Shown: positions 26,747 to 35,769 of the stretch, one piece after another
How the letters are laid out: each line of letters opens with the position of its first letter
Position numbering within the stretch: position 1 is the stretch's first letter
Notes under the pieces: model-generated
The model's input: only the letters and a program-made list of their open reading frames with translations
Databases searched by the model: none
What the model was told of the DNA's origin: nothing
Made by a program: the position numbers and the translations under genes
Source of the DNA: Rhodospirillaceae bacterium
GTDB taxonomy: Bacteria > Pseudomonadota > Alphaproteobacteria > Rhodospirillales > Rhodospirillaceae
DNA length: 64,000 bases
Direction: 5' to 3'
Assembly (NCBI GenBank): GCA_018666155.1
Contig: JABJAH010000037.1
Coordinates: forward strand, 309,270-373,269

Positions 26747-27919
26747 ATGAGTAACAATGACTACGATGCAATTATTCTTGGTGCGGGCGGTGCGGGCCTG
26801 ATGGCTGCGGGAACAGCCGGACAGGCTGGCGCCCGCGTCCTCGTCCTTGATCATGCGGACAGGCCCGGAAAGAAAATACTGATCTCGGGCGGCGGGCGGT
26901 GCAATTTCACCAATATGGCGGCGACACCTGAGTGCTTCCTGTCCGACAATCCGCATTTCGCAAAATCTGCACTCAGCCGCTACACCCAGTGGGACTTCCT
27001 CGCGCTCGTCGAGCGCCATGACATCGCCTGGCATGAAAAAACACTGGGGCAACTTTTTTGCGACGGCTCCGCCCAACAGATCCTGGATATGCTGCTCGAG
27101 GAATGTCGCAGCGGCGGTGTGGAAATCCGGCTTTCCGCAGACACCGGTGAGATCGGCCATGCTGACGGACAGTTCCGGGTTGGACCCGCAACGGCGCCAA
27201 AGCTTGTTATCGCAACAGGCGGCCCATCAATCCCAAAGATGGGCGCGACGGGTCGGGCCTATGAGATCGCAAAGCAATTTGGCATTGATGTCATAACGCC
27301 GCGTCCGGCGCTCGTACCCCTGACCCTCGGTTCGGAAGAAACGATGTTCAGAGAGATTTCAGGCGTGTCCTGCCCAGCCGTAGCAAGCACAGGGGACACC
27401 GCCTTCGAAGAGGCTGTACTGTTCACCCACAAAGGGCTATCCGGCCCCGCTATTCTCCAGATATCGTCCTATTGGACACCTGGGCAGGCTATTTCTCTTA
27501 TGCTGGTCGAGGATGCCGCCGCTAAATTGCGCGACGCAAAACAACGGATGCCGCGGGCGCACCTAAAAGCAGCCCTTGCAGAGCTTTTGCCAAACCGACT
27601 AGCAGAAGCACTCACCACCCGCATCGACATCACCAAAGAGCTGGGCAATATCGCAGACGCCACGCTGGACAAAGCCGCCGAGTCTTTGACCCACCTGACG
27701 TTCCGTCCGACAGGAACGGAAGGCTTTGCCAAAGCCGAGGTCACGGCCGGCGGTATTAGTACGGCGGCGCTATCCTCGAAAACCATGGAAGTACACGATG
27801 TCCCCGGGCTCTATGCCATCGGTGAAGCCGTCGACGTGACCGGATGGCTCGGCGGTTACAACTTTCAATGGGCCTGGTCATCGGGCGTCGCCGCTGGACA
27901 AGCGATCGCCGCTCGGTAG
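26747..27919 (+). CDS. HI0933-family FAD-dependent oxidoreductase (YhiN-like)
   Basis: 390 residues. It is a BaiN/YhiN-type flavoprotein: ILGAGGAGLMAAGTAG dinucleotide fold at the N-terminus, DRPGKKILISGGGRCNFTN (the family hallmark), LVIATGGPSIPKMGATG, FTHKGLSGPAILQIS, EVTAGGISTAALSSKTMEV, and C-terminal LYAIGEAVDVTGWLGGYNFQWAWSSG. The physiological substrate is generally unknown; some relatives act as NAD(P)H-dependent reductases. It stands alone between the polysaccharide locus and a tRNA gene. Confidence 0.92.
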   Translation: MSNNDYDAIILGAGGAGLMAAGTAGQAGARVLVLDHADRPGKKILISGGGRCNFTNMAATPECFLSDNPHFAKSALSRYTQWDFLALVERHDIAWHEKTLGQLFCDGSAQQILDMLLEECRSGGVEIRLSADTGEIGHADGQFRVGPATAPKLVIATGGPSIPKMGATGRAYEIAKQFGIDVITPRPALVPLTLGSEETMFREISGVSCPAVASTGDTAFEEAVLFTHKGLSGPAILQISSYWTPGQAISLMLVEDAAAKLRDAKQRMPRAHLKAALAELLPNRLAEALTTRIDITKELGNIADATLDKAAESLTHLTFRPTGTEGFAKAEVTAGGISTAALSSKTMEVHDVPGLYAIGEAVDVTGWLGGYNFQWAWSSGVAAGQAIAAR

Positions 27920-28031
27920 GACGAACGCGAATAACAGGCGACACGCCGAAAGAGCAAAGCCTAGGGATAAGGGAAATGTTGGCTGGGTTTTTTGAAGTCA
28001 TCCGCCAACCAGTTGATCTGATTTAGCGAAT

Positions 28032-28108
28032 TGGTGCGCCCGTAGGGATTCGAACCCCAAACCTCCTGATCCGTAATCAGGTGCTCTATCCAGTTGAGCT
28101 ACGGGCGC
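28032..28108 (-). tRNA. tRNA-Arg (anticodon ACG), CCA encoded
   Basis: On the minus strand the gene runs from 28108 to 28032. The acceptor stem is GCGCCCG paired with CGGGCGC, with discriminator A and an encoded CCA at 28034-28032. The D-arm is GCTCAACTGGATAGAGC. The anticodon stem is CCTGA/TCAGG around loop TTACGGA, giving anticodon ACG. The T-arm has GGTTCGAATCC. The anticodon A34 would be read as inosine after TadA editing, decoding CGU, CGC and CGA. Confidence 0.98.
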
Positions 28109-28430
28109 CCATCGCTGACGGGAGCCGATGTCCTACTCAACCACTTTCCCTCTGTCCAGGGAAAATACTGATAATCTCGATGGTTAGCCTTGCTTTAGGG
28201 CGATCTGAGGTGGCCAGAGGTCGGCCAGTAGGTGGCCAAATCCAGCTTGTTCCATTCCCGCACTTTGCGTACACTCGCCCCGGGCCGGGGATAAAACCGA
28301 TTTTTGTTTCTGCCTCAACACGTTGGGGGCACCCGTTGAGAAAATACGGACGCTCTTTTCGCTGTTGCAAAACCGACCAAAACTACAACCGTCTGGTCTA
28401 GTAAAATTAAGACAGGGGACAGACAAAGGG
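28109..28430. other. 322-base intergenic region with a short imperfect tandem repeat
   Basis: There is no gene in this gap between the tRNA-Arg 5' end and the lipoprotein gene. It must hold the divergent promoters of both. I could not find a well-spaced sigma-70 pair by eye for either. Three imperfect copies of an AGGTGGCCAG unit sit at 28208-28238. Confidence 0.5.
28208..28238. repeat. Three imperfect tandem copies of AGGTGGCCAG
   Basis: The units are AGGTGGCCAG (28208-28217), AGGTCGGCCAGT (28218-28229) and AGGTGGCCA (28230-28238). Each contains the palindrome GGCC flanked by similar bases, so the array could bind a regulator or be incidental. It lies between a tRNA promoter region and a lipoprotein gene. 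Confidence 0.45.
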
Positions 28431-29552
28431 ATGAATGTAATGGGGCTGTCCGCACGACATATAATTGCCGCTAGCGCGCTATTGAGTTTAGGGGGGTGTT
28501 CGTTCGCAACCGATGCCCTGTTCCCGATATTTGGTGACGACGAGGTTTCGACCGCGCCGCCAGCACCCGTCGCTTCGAGTGCATCGCCTAGTGCATCCTC
28601 TGGCGAATTCCGGCCCGCGCCTGTCGCCGCGTCTAGCGGACAGTTTGGCTTGACGGCGATGGATACAGGAACCTTCGTAAACCAGAAGGTCAGCCAGTTT
28701 AATTCCGAACTAAACCAACTGCGTGGCACATTGTCGGTGCGCAACAACCAGTTGGAATCAATCCGCTCTCAGACAGTTGGCAACGCCTCGGCCTATCACG
28801 GCATGGTGGGCGGCATCAAAAGCCGCCTGCAAGTTGGCACCACACCGGGCAACCCGCAGCTGATGAGCCAGTGGCGCTCGTCCCAGGAACAGTTGAGCCG
28901 GATTGAAGGCGACATCTCCAACATGAACCAGCTCGCCGCCCAAGTGGCCGCGGACTCGGCTATGTCATCTTATCTGCTCGATAGCGTGCGGGCGGCCTAT
29001 AGCCTGACCGGCGCCATCGATGATGATCACCGCCGCTTACGGAGCCTGGAAGACGAGGTCAATCAGACCACCGTGACCATCGAACGCTTGCTCAACGAAC
29101 TGACCACCGACATCGGTCGTCAGCAGCAGTTCGTTGCCAGCGAGCGTGAAAACCTGATGGAACTGGCCGGTGACATTAACTCAGGCCAGCTATACGGATC
29201 ACAGCAGACCACAAGCTCAAGCCCTCAAATGGCTTCGGCCGCACCCGGAGATTTTTCTCAGCGGCGGCCTTTAGTTGTCATCCGTTTTGATCGCCAAGAC
29301 GTGGCCTATGAGCCCGCCCTTTATCAAGCGGTGAGCCGCGCGCTGGAACGTCGCCCTGACGCCATCTTTGATCTTGTGGCGGTGAGCCCAGGCTCCGGTA
29401 GTCAGAACCTGTCGTCCGGGTCTGCCCGTCGCAATGCCGAGCAAGTGCTTGGATCATTGGCCGGTATGGGTCTGCCCTCCGACCGCGTGATGCTGTCCGC
29501 CATGGCCAGCCCGACCGCACAATCTTCGGAAGTGCATATTTACGTTCGCTAG
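28431..29552 (+). CDS. Outer-membrane-type lipoprotein with coiled coil and OmpA-like C-terminus
   Basis: 373 residues from ATG 28431, with AAAGGG directly upstream. Residues 1-23 form a lipoprotein signal with lipobox LGGC (Cys23). A low-complexity Ala/Ser/Pro stretch (about 38-65) is followed by a long helical, Gln- and Asn-rich region (about 75-275) that looks coiled-coil. The C-terminal 95 residues (VVIRFDRQDVAYEPALYQAVSRAL, SARRNAEQVLGSLAGMGLPSDRV, EVHIYVR) resemble a divergent OmpA-type peptidoglycan-associated domain. A cell-envelope structural role is likely. No specific name is supported. Confidence 0.72.
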   Translation: MNVMGLSARHIIAASALLSLGGCSFATDALFPIFGDDEVSTAPPAPVASSASPSASSGEFRPAPVAASSGQFGLTAMDTGTFVNQKVSQFNSELNQLRGTLSVRNNQLESIRSQTVGNASAYHGMVGGIKSRLQVGTTPGNPQLMSQWRSSQEQLSRIEGDISNMNQLAAQVAADSAMSSYLLDSVRAAYSLTGAIDDDHRRLRSLEDEVNQTTVTIERLLNELTTDIGRQQQFVASERENLMELAGDINSGQLYGSQQTTSSSPQMASAAPGDFSQRRPLVVIRFDRQDVAYEPALYQAVSRALERRPDAIFDLVAVSPGSGSQNLSSGSARRNAEQVLGSLAGMGLPSDRVMLSAMASPTAQSSEVHIYVR

Positions 29553-29566
29553 CTGGCGCTAACGGA

Positions 29567-30427
29567 CTAAGGCACCGCAACGTTATCTATGAGGCGGGCC
29601 TTTCCGAGGGTTACCGCGGCTAAAACGCGCGCGGACACACCGTGCGTTACGAGCGGCGTTAAGGTCGCCGCGTCCCGCGCTTCAATATACTCAACTGCAT
29701 CAAACCCAGCCTTCAACAGTGCCTCAGCCGCTTCGGCACACCGCGCCACAATGTCGGACCCGCTTGCGATGTCCGTCGCGACGGCTGATATCTCACGATA
29801 CAAGACCGGGGCAATCGTCCGCTCTGAGTCAGAGAGATAGACATTGCGCGACGACAGAGCGAGGCCATTGGCTTCCCGCACCGTAGGCAACCCGACAATG
29901 TCGACGGGAATATCAAGGTCCGCCACAAGACGCTGAATCACCACCAGTTGCTGGAAATCTTTTTCACCAAACACGGCGAAGTCGGGCAGCGCTTGTAGAA
30001 GCAATTTCGCAACGATAGTCGCGACACCATCGAAATGACCGGGGCGATGGGCACCGCACAAACCCTGACTCACCTGGGTGACGTGAACTTCTGTTTGAAA
30101 CTGATCGGGATACATCACGGCCGCATCTGGCATATAGAGCAGGTCCACATCAGCGGCCGCGAGGAGCGCCCAATCTTCTGCCTCTCTGCGCGGATAAGCC
30201 GCCAAATCTTCATCGGGCCCGAACTGAGCTGGGTTAACGAATATAGACACCACCACTTCGTCAGCCAGCACTTTGGCGCGCTCGACCAGAGCGAGATGGC
30301 CGGCGTGCAAAGCGCCCATGGTGGGTACGAGGGCAATCGAACGGTTCGCCGCACGCCAGGCTTTAACGCGTCGGCGCAGGCTGCCGACATCGCGGACGAC
30401 GGTTAGGGATGAAACGGGCTCAGACAC
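29567..30427 (-). CDS. panC: Pantothenate synthetase
   Basis: 286 residues. It condenses pantoate with beta-alanine using ATP, the last step of pantothenate synthesis. The family marks are present: VPTMGALHAGHLALVERAK (HIGH-type ATP motif), SIFVNPAQFGPDEDLAAYPR, LCGAHRPGHFDGVATIVAKL, FGEKDFQQLVVIQRLVADL, and REANGLALSSRNVYLS (KMSKS-like region). It lies six bases after panB on the same strand, forming a panB-panC unit. Confidence 0.97.
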   Translation of the reverse strand: MSEPVSSLTVVRDVGSLRRRVKAWRAANRSIALVPTMGALHAGHLALVERAKVLADEVVVSIFVNPAQFGPDEDLAAYPRREAEDWALLAAADVDLLYMPDAAVMYPDQFQTEVHVTQVSQGLCGAHRPGHFDGVATIVAKLLLQALPDFAVFGEKDFQQLVVIQRLVADLDIPVDIVGLPTVREANGLALSSRNVYLSDSERTIAPVLYREISAVATDIASGSDIVARCAEAAEALLKAGFDAVEYIEARDAATLTPLVTHGVSARVLAAVTLGKARLIDNVAVP

Positions 30428-30433
30428 AGGCGG

Positions 30434-31264
30434 TCAGCTCTTTTTGGCGCCGTAAACATGATTGGGCCCGGGAAACTTTCCGGCGCGGACCTCTTCAGCA
30501 TAGGTACGGACCGCTTCTGAGACATCGGTGCCAAGTTCGGCGTATCGCTTAACGAACTTGGGCGTGAAATCTTGGAATATGCCAAGGATGTCCTCAGCCA
30601 CGATGATCTGGCCGTCGCAGGCCGGTGAGGCTCCAATGCCGATCGTGGGAATGGATACCTCTTCTGTAATACGGCGGGAGACCGGCTCGATGGTTTGCTC
30701 AATCACCATGGAAAATGCACCGGCCCCTTCAACAGCCTTCGCGTCTTCAAGAACAATGCGTGCACCTTCATCAGAGCGACCCTGAGTCTTAAAGCCGCCA
30801 AAAACATTTGCTGATTGAGGAGTCATACCGACGTGGCCCATCACCGGGATTCCGCGAGCAACTAGAAACTCAATCGTTTCCGCCATAACGCAACCGCCTT
30901 CGAGCTTCACCCCGGCACAACCGGTCTCGGCCATAATGTGTGCAGCGGCATCAAAGGCCGCTTCGGGCGATCCTTGGTACGAACCAAACGGCATATCAAC
31001 AATGACGCAGGCCTTCTGCGACCCACGACACACTGCTGCACCGTGATTGACCATCATGTCGACAGTAACGCTGAGGGTGTTGTCCAGCCCGTACAGAACC
31101 ATGCCCATCGTGTCGCCGACCAACAGAACGTCGACATGCTCGTCCATCAATTTCGCCATCGGCGCTGAATAGGACGTAATGCAGACAATCGGGTCGCCCC
31201 CTTTTCGGGCTGCGATATCGCGCACCGAAAGGCGTGGATGGCGTGTCGGCAAAACCGTGCTCAT
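30434..31264 (-). CDS. panB: 3-methyl-2-oxobutanoate hydroxymethyltransferase
   Basis: 276 residues. It transfers a hydroxymethyl group from methylene-tetrahydrofolate to 2-oxoisovalerate, giving ketopantoate. Motifs seen are [31 protein letters not shown] with the metal-binding Asp, [36 protein letters not shown] and [19 protein letters not shown] lies eight bases before the ATG. A 6-bp hairpin (31281-31296) sits in the leader just upstream. Confidence 0.97.
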   Translation of the reverse strand: MSTVLPTRHPRLSVRDIAARKGGDPIVCITSYSAPMAKLMDEHVDVLLVGDTMGMVLYGLDNTLSVTVDMMVNHGAAVCRGSQKACVIVDMPFGSYQGSPEAAFDAAAHIMAETGCAGVKLEGGCVMAETIEFLVARGIPVMGHVGMTPQSANVFGGFKTQGRSDEGARIVLEDAKAVEGAGAFSMVIEQTIEPVSRRITEEVSIPTIGIGASPACDGQIIVAEDILGIFQDFTPKFVKRYAELGTDVSEAVRTYAEEVRAGKFPGPNHVYGAKKS

Positions 31265-31367
31265 AGCTCATCTCCGGCTGCGGAGCGAAGGCTCCGTTTA
31301 TGTCGCGGGGTTTAGCCCATTTACGGTCATTTTGGTAGAGGGACAGCCCTATGGATTGAAGGCGCTG

Positions 31368-32774
31368 CTAGTTGGGTAATCGAATTTCAAACACCGCGCC
31401 GGCCTCGGAAGACTGACGCAAAACCATGTCACCGCCTTGAGCTCGAATGGATTCTCGCGAAATGGGAAGCCCCAGCCCAGACCCGCCAGATCGGGCCGAG
31501 CCAGAAAATGGCACGAACAGATGTTCCAGTGCTTTCGCCGGTAAACCCGGGCCGTTATCGGTTACAACAACACATAAACCGCCGGATTCGGGCTCTACTG
31601 TGATCGTGAGCTCGGTCGCCCCCGCTTCTGCCGCATTGCGCACTAAGTTTTCAATCGCGCGGCGCAGGAGATCGGGGTCCGCGTGGGCGTAGCAATTCGG
31701 CGGAACGCTCACGACCATTTCACAGCTCTCAAGCACCGGTGCTAAACCAGCCTTGATCTCACCCAGAAACGAAGTCATCTCGATGTCGGACCGCTCAACA
31801 CGCGGCGGACCTTCTTTGGCAAACCGGAGAGTCTTGGTGCAGAGGTGGATCGCACGGTCGATCGCCTTGACGAGACCCGACGTGATGCGCCGCACTTCCG
31901 GATCGTCCGACTGATCAAGGCGATCAGACTCTAACATCGCTGTGGCGAGTATATTCTTAAGATCGTGAGAGACTTTGGTAACAGCGGTTCCAACCCCGAC
32001 CAGACGCTCTTTCTGTGTCAGCGCCGTGCGAAGCTGAGTTTGCATGTCGGCCAGCGCGCGTTCAGCAATTCCGACCTCGTCTCTACGACCACCTGGCCGC
32101 ATGACCCTGTCGCCATCTTGCGGTGAGTCCTGAAAAGAAATCATGTTCGCGGTGAGACGTCGCATCGGTCGTACCGCAAGCCATTGGATCGAAAGATAGA
32201 CCAACGCAGCCGTCACGACCGAAATCAACAAACTAAGAAGAAAGATGCGCAAACCATAATCGATCAACGCCCTTCTTAGAGGTGCTTCAGGCAGTATCAC
32301 CTCGACCAATACCGTGGGGTCACTCGGCGACCAACCAGTTGCGCCGATCACCATATCCTTCGGCTGGATCAGACACGACAACGCATCTGCTATGAGTGTT
32401 AAGGGCATATCGTCGCGCAGATCGAATAGCAGAGGGATACGCGACGGCATATCTGGGCCCAGGGTCCGCGCGGGCATGCCAGGGCGAATTACCGTCATGC
32501 CAAGAACGCCTGCTTGATTGAGCAAGCGGCGCTGCAACTCCGGATCAACCATGTCTGCTGCTTCTAGCGCCGTTAGGGTCAGGTGAGCAGCATCCAGCTT
32601 CATCTCAAGGTACTGGACGCGGAACCGCGCAATCGACGGGGCGAAGATGAAAACTTCACACAGCATGATGAAGGCAACGGTGAGCCAAAGCAGACGCGCA
32701 GACAGGCCTGTGAAGAATACGCTCCGCTCCTGGGAGGCCTGCGTCGATTCTAATTGGGGCGTGGGCTCCACCAT
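31368..32774 (-). CDS. Membrane sensor histidine kinase, orphan
   Basis: 468 residues. Transmembrane helices are at about 27-47 and 176-198, enclosing a periplasmic sensor of about 130 residues. A HAMP-like segment follows to about 250. The H-box is VSHDLKN with phospho-acceptor His270. The ATPase domain has the N-box ENLVRNAAEAG, DNGPGL (G1), and SGGSGLGLPISRESIRAQGG (G2). No response regulator gene is next to it. It lies six bases downstream of the disulfide oxidoreductase gene, in a unit starting with a TVP38 membrane protein, so it may be co-expressed with a redox or envelope function. Confidence 0.88.
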   Translation of the reverse strand: MVEPTPQLESTQASQERSVFFTGLSARLLWLTVAFIMLCEVFIFAPSIARFRVQYLEMKLDAAHLTLTALEAADMVDPELQRRLLNQAGVLGMTVIRPGMPARTLGPDMPSRIPLLFDLRDDMPLTLIADALSCLIQPKDMVIGATGWSPSDPTVLVEVILPEAPLRRALIDYGLRIFLLSLLISVVTAALVYLSIQWLAVRPMRRLTANMISFQDSPQDGDRVMRPGGRRDEVGIAERALADMQTQLRTALTQKERLVGVGTAVTKVSHDLKNILATAMLESDRLDQSDDPEVRRITSGLVKAIDRAIHLCTKTLRFAKEGPPRVERSDIEMTSFLGEIKAGLAPVLESCEMVVSVPPNCYAHADPDLLRRAIENLVRNAAEAGATELTITVEPESGGLCVVVTDNGPGLPAKALEHLFVPFSGSARSGGSGLGLPISRESIRAQGGDMVLRQSSEAGAVFEIRLPN

Positions 32775-32780
32775 CCGGTG

Positions 32781-34208
32781 TTATCCAAACTTGGACAGGA
32801 AGCGCACAACCCAACGCGTCCGGTCACTAAACAAAGACGGAGTATAAAACGACCCGGCTGCGCGCTTAGACACTTCACCGAGGGTCGGATAGGGCGCGAC
32901 CATACTCGCCAAAGCGCCGATCCTAAGGTTTTGGGACATGGCAAGAACCCAGGTTTGGATCAACTCACCTGCCTGAGGGCCGGCAATGCCACACCCGAGA
33001 ATACGACCATTCTTGGCCACGACGGCTTTAACCAATCCGCGCGTTTTGTGTTCAGCGCGGGCACGATCATTTTCCTCGAAAGGCCAAGTCAGCACACGAA
33101 TCGACTCGCCGTGTTTTTCCCGCGCCTCGACTTCAGTGAGTCCGACTTGAGCCAGCTCAGGGTCCGTATAAGTCACCCAAGGCACCGCGCTGTGATCTGT
33201 TTTGGCGGGAAGGCGGAACAACGCGCTGCGAATAACGATACCGGCGTGGTACCCCGCTACGTGGGTGAACTGCAGGCCGCCGGCACAGTCACCGATGGCG
33301 TATACCTTGCGATTAGATGTCCGCAGGCCGCCGTTCACTTCAATCCCACGCGGGCTGGACTTGATTTTCGCGGCCTCTAGTCCCAGCCCATCAACCGTTG
33401 CCTTGCGTCCGACGGCAATCAGCAAGTGGGATCCGTTCACCGTCTCGCTTTGGCCATCGCGCTCGAAGGTTACCGCCACACCCGCATCGGCCGGTGCTGA
33501 GCCAGTGACCATCGCCCCTTCGATAACGGCGACACCCTGATCCAAGAGAGACTGCCGGACGATGTCCGCGAGATCTGGATCGTCTTTAGGCAATACCTTC
33601 GCGGCTTCGATAACCGTGACCCTGCAACCCAGCTGGCGATGGGCCTGAGCCAACTCACAGCCAATTGGCCCACCTCCAATGACAATGAGATGCCCTGGCG
33701 CCTCAGTCAGATCGAACACAGTTTCGTTGGTCAAATAAGGTGTGTCCGACAGCCCTTCTATGGGCGGAACGAAAGCCGACGACCCCGTCGCGATCACAAA
33801 CCGTCGGGCGCGAATAGTGACACCGTTCGCTGTTGCTTCTTTGGCTGATGTAAACTGCGCCGCGCCTTGAATGACGGTCACGCCTAAACTTTCAAAACGC
33901 TCGACGGAATCATGAGGCGCTATTCCGGCGATGACGTCATGAACGTGATCGTGCACCGCCTGGAAATCGACGGTAGGCGCCAACTGGGAAACCCCGAAAG
34001 GAGCAGCATTGGCGTGCGCATGCGCCACATGGCCAGCAGCCAGCAGAGCCTTTGAAGGCACACAGCCGAAGTTGAGGCAATCGCCACCCATCGGCCCTTT
34101 TTCTATCAGAACGACAGAGGCACCCATTTGCACGGCACCGGCAGCAACGGATAGGCCGCCTGACCCCGCGCCAATGATACAAAGATCAGGTTTTAAGACT
34201 TCAGTCAT
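32781..34208 (-). CDS. Mercuric reductase-like pyridine nucleotide-disulfide oxidoreductase
   Basis: 475 residues. It is a class I flavoprotein disulfide reductase with FAD motif IIGAGSGGLSVAAGA and redox pair C44/C49 in GGDCLNFGCVPSKAL. The NAD(P) motif is VIGGGPIGCELAQAHRQLG, followed by YAIGDCAGGLQFTHVAG and a dimerisation domain from about 345. The catalytic HxHP of lipoamide dehydrogenase is replaced by APYPTLGE, as in the MerA/YkgC-like subgroup, so it is not a true lipoamide dehydrogenase. It overlaps the TVP38 gene by eight bases. The two families are often found together, but the substrate is unknown. Confidence 0.87.
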   Translation of the reverse strand: MTEVLKPDLCIIGAGSGGLSVAAGAVQMGASVVLIEKGPMGGDCLNFGCVPSKALLAAGHVAHAHANAAPFGVSQLAPTVDFQAVHDHVHDVIAGIAPHDSVERFESLGVTVIQGAAQFTSAKEATANGVTIRARRFVIATGSSAFVPPIEGLSDTPYLTNETVFDLTEAPGHLIVIGGGPIGCELAQAHRQLGCRVTVIEAAKVLPKDDPDLADIVRQSLLDQGVAVIEGAMVTGSAPADAGVAVTFERDGQSETVNGSHLLIAVGRKATVDGLGLEAAKIKSSPRGIEVNGGLRTSNRKVYAIGDCAGGLQFTHVAGYHAGIVIRSALFRLPAKTDHSAVPWVTYTDPELAQVGLTEVEAREKHGESIRVLTWPFEENDRARAEHKTRGLVKAVVAKNGRILGCGIAGPQAGELIQTWVLAMSQNLRIGALASMVAPYPTLGEVSKRAAGSFYTPSLFSDRTRWVVRFLSKFG

Positions 34209-34959
34209 GCTGGGACGGCCGTAGTTTTTTGTAAGCGACAGGGATAAGAGCCAGAGCCGCTAATCCAAGCAGAGATCCGATGATCTCGGGTCGGAACAAC
34301 ACCGCTGCGGGGTCTAGGTTACCACCAGCATCGAACACCGCCCCAAGCCCGCTTCCAACAAGCGCAAAGACGAAGGCTCCTGGAATGATGCCGAGGGCCG
34401 TTCCAGCCACATACGTACGAATGGGCACGCTTAAGAAAGCGGGCACAAGATTAACTATGAAGAATGGAAAAAGCGGCACAAGGCGCAGAACCAACATGTA
34501 ACTAAACGCATCTTGTTGAAAGCCGGATCGCATGCGCTCAATCGCACTCCCCGCTTTGTTGCGGAGCATATCCCCGAGCACATAACGCGCCAGAAGAAAC
34601 ACCAGGGTTGCACCTATTGTCGCCGCGACGACGATATAGGCCGTCGCTGGCCCTGCTGAAAAAACGAACCCGCCAGAGATTGAAAGCCATACCGCGCCGG
34701 GGATAGAGAACGTCACCGCCAAGACATAGATGGCCATAAAGGCCAGTACTGCTCCGACATAGTTGCCGGCAACAAAGTCGAGAAGGGCTTGACGGTTTTC
34801 TCTCAGAGACTCGAGCGACAGAAAGTCCTGCACACCCGTGGATAGGACGATGCCGATGAGCGCTACAAATAGAGCGAGAATCGCGACTCGTTTGCCGAGC
34901 GTTTTTGGCTGAGAGCCGGAGTCCTGAGGGTTTCCCTCTGCAGGCGGAATATCAGTCAT
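34201..34959 (-). CDS. TVP38/TMEM64 (DedA-like) membrane protein
   Basis: 252 residues. About six hydrophobic segments are present. The SNARE-associated/VTT signature appears as FSIPGAVWLSISGGFVFSAGPATAYIVVAATIGATLVFLLARY, then LVLRLVPLFPFFIVNLVPAF and GTALGIIPGAFVFALVGSGLG. VTT-domain proteins are inner-membrane proteins linked to lipid scrambling or undecaprenyl phosphate recycling. It is the first gene of a three-gene minus-strand unit (TVP38, oxidoreductase, histidine kinase) and is divergent from rpmH. Confidence 0.9.
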   Translation of the reverse strand: MTDIPPAEGNPQDSGSQPKTLGKRVAILALFVALIGIVLSTGVQDFLSLESLRENRQALLDFVAGNYVGAVLAFMAIYVLAVTFSIPGAVWLSISGGFVFSAGPATAYIVVAATIGATLVFLLARYVLGDMLRNKAGSAIERMRSGFQQDAFSYMLVLRLVPLFPFFIVNLVPAFLSVPIRTYVAGTALGIIPGAFVFALVGSGLGAVFDAGGNLDPAAVLFRPEIIGSLLGLAALALIPVAYKKLRPSQHD

Positions 34960-35144
34960 AGGGAAACAACACTGTTTTCATAAGGACGCGGGTAGGATTT
35001 TTGTTGGTTTTGCAGCATATCAATCGGCATATCACCCACTGGTAACTCTGGCCATTCAGATTTACGTGAGGAGACGGGCGGAAACGATTGAAAACAGACG
35101 CCTTTCCATTGATCTTATCGCCAAGCTCTAGCCGTAGGGATGCA

Positions 35145-35173
35145 TTGACAGTCTGCCACCCCACCGCTATACA
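35145..35173 (+). promoter_or_regulatory. Sigma-70 promoter of the rpmH operon
   Basis: A perfect -35 TTGACA (35145-35150) is followed by a 17-base spacer and a -10 TATACA (35168-35173), one mismatch from consensus. Transcription would start near 35180, about 68 bases before rpmH. Such a strong promoter fits a ribosomal protein operon. Confidence 0.82.
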
Positions 35174-35194
35174 CCCCTCCGGCTTTGGCCGAAA

Positions 35195-35224
35195 CCCGCC
35201 ACTTTCCAGTGGTGGGCCCTTTTT
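35195..35224 (+). terminator. Terminator-like hairpin in the rpmH leader
   Basis: The stem CCCGCCACT (35195-35203) pairs with AGTGGTGGG (35208-35216) around a TTCC loop, with one G-T wobble. It is followed by GCCC-like bases and a TTTTT run (35220-35224). It sits between the rpmH promoter and the rpmH start, so it could attenuate the operon or terminate a transcript entering from upstream. Confidence 0.55.
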
Positions 35225-35247
35225 GAGACCGACAGCGGAGAGACCTC

Positions 35248-35382
35248 GTGAAACAGACGTTTCAACCGAGCAGATTGGTACGCAAGCGTCGCCACGGGTT
35301 CCGCGCCCGTATGGCAACAAAAGGTGGTCGTAAGGTCTTGGCCAACCGTCGTGCCAAGGGCCGTAAGCGCCTTTCTGCATAA
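35248..35382 (+). CDS. rpmH: 50S ribosomal protein L34
   Basis: 44 residues from GTG 35248, with GGAGAGA upstream. The short basic sequence begins [17 protein letters not shown] and continues [13 protein letters not shown], then [13 protein letters not shown]. This is the standard L34 pattern at standard length. It is followed by rnpA, yidD and yidC, the usual order. Confidence 0.98.
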   Translation: MKQTFQPSRLVRKRRHGFRARMATKGGRKVLANRRAKGRKRLSA

Positions 35383-35409
35383 CCCATAATCTGGCGGAGG
35401 CTTCGGACC

Positions 35410-35769
35410 ATGGGACGCCCCTTGGGACGCCTTAAGCGCCGGGAAGATTTTCTTCGAGTCGCCGCAGCCCGTAAAAAACGCGTTGCCAACGGATTTGTCC
35501 TGCAGGCTTGCGCCTGTCCTGATGACTCTGATGGCTTGAGGGTCGGCTTTACAGCCAGTCGTAAGGTGGGTGGCGCCGTCGACCGAAACAGAACCAAGCG
35601 TCGGCTGCGTGTTGCAGCATCCCGTGTCTTGCCCGAGTTGGGTAAACCCGGCACTGATTACGTCCTAATCGGTAGGCGGGACACAGCGACCATGTCTTTC
35701 GCAACACTGGAGAGTGATCTTCGACATGCGATGGCGAAGATTTCTGAAACAAGGCCTAAACAAAAATGA
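35410..35769 (+). CDS. rnpA: Ribonuclease P protein component
   Basis: 119 residues. It is the basic protein subunit that helps RNase P RNA cleave tRNA 5' leaders. The N-terminus [19 protein letters not shown] is typical, followed by [23 protein letters not shown], the RNR signature that contacts RNA. GGAGG lies ahead of ATG 35410. The stop overlaps yidD by four bases. Confidence 0.96.
   Translation: MGRPLGRLKRREDFLRVAAARKKRVANGFVLQACACPDDSDGLRVGFTASRKVGGAVDRNRTKRRLRVAASRVLPELGKPGTDYVLIGRRDTATMSFATLESDLRHAMAKISETRPKQK

Noticed and set aside
28184..28747. A minus-strand open frame overlapping the lipoprotein gene start
   Set aside because: No conserved motif, and it conflicts with the lipoprotein gene that has a clear lipobox and ribosome binding site.
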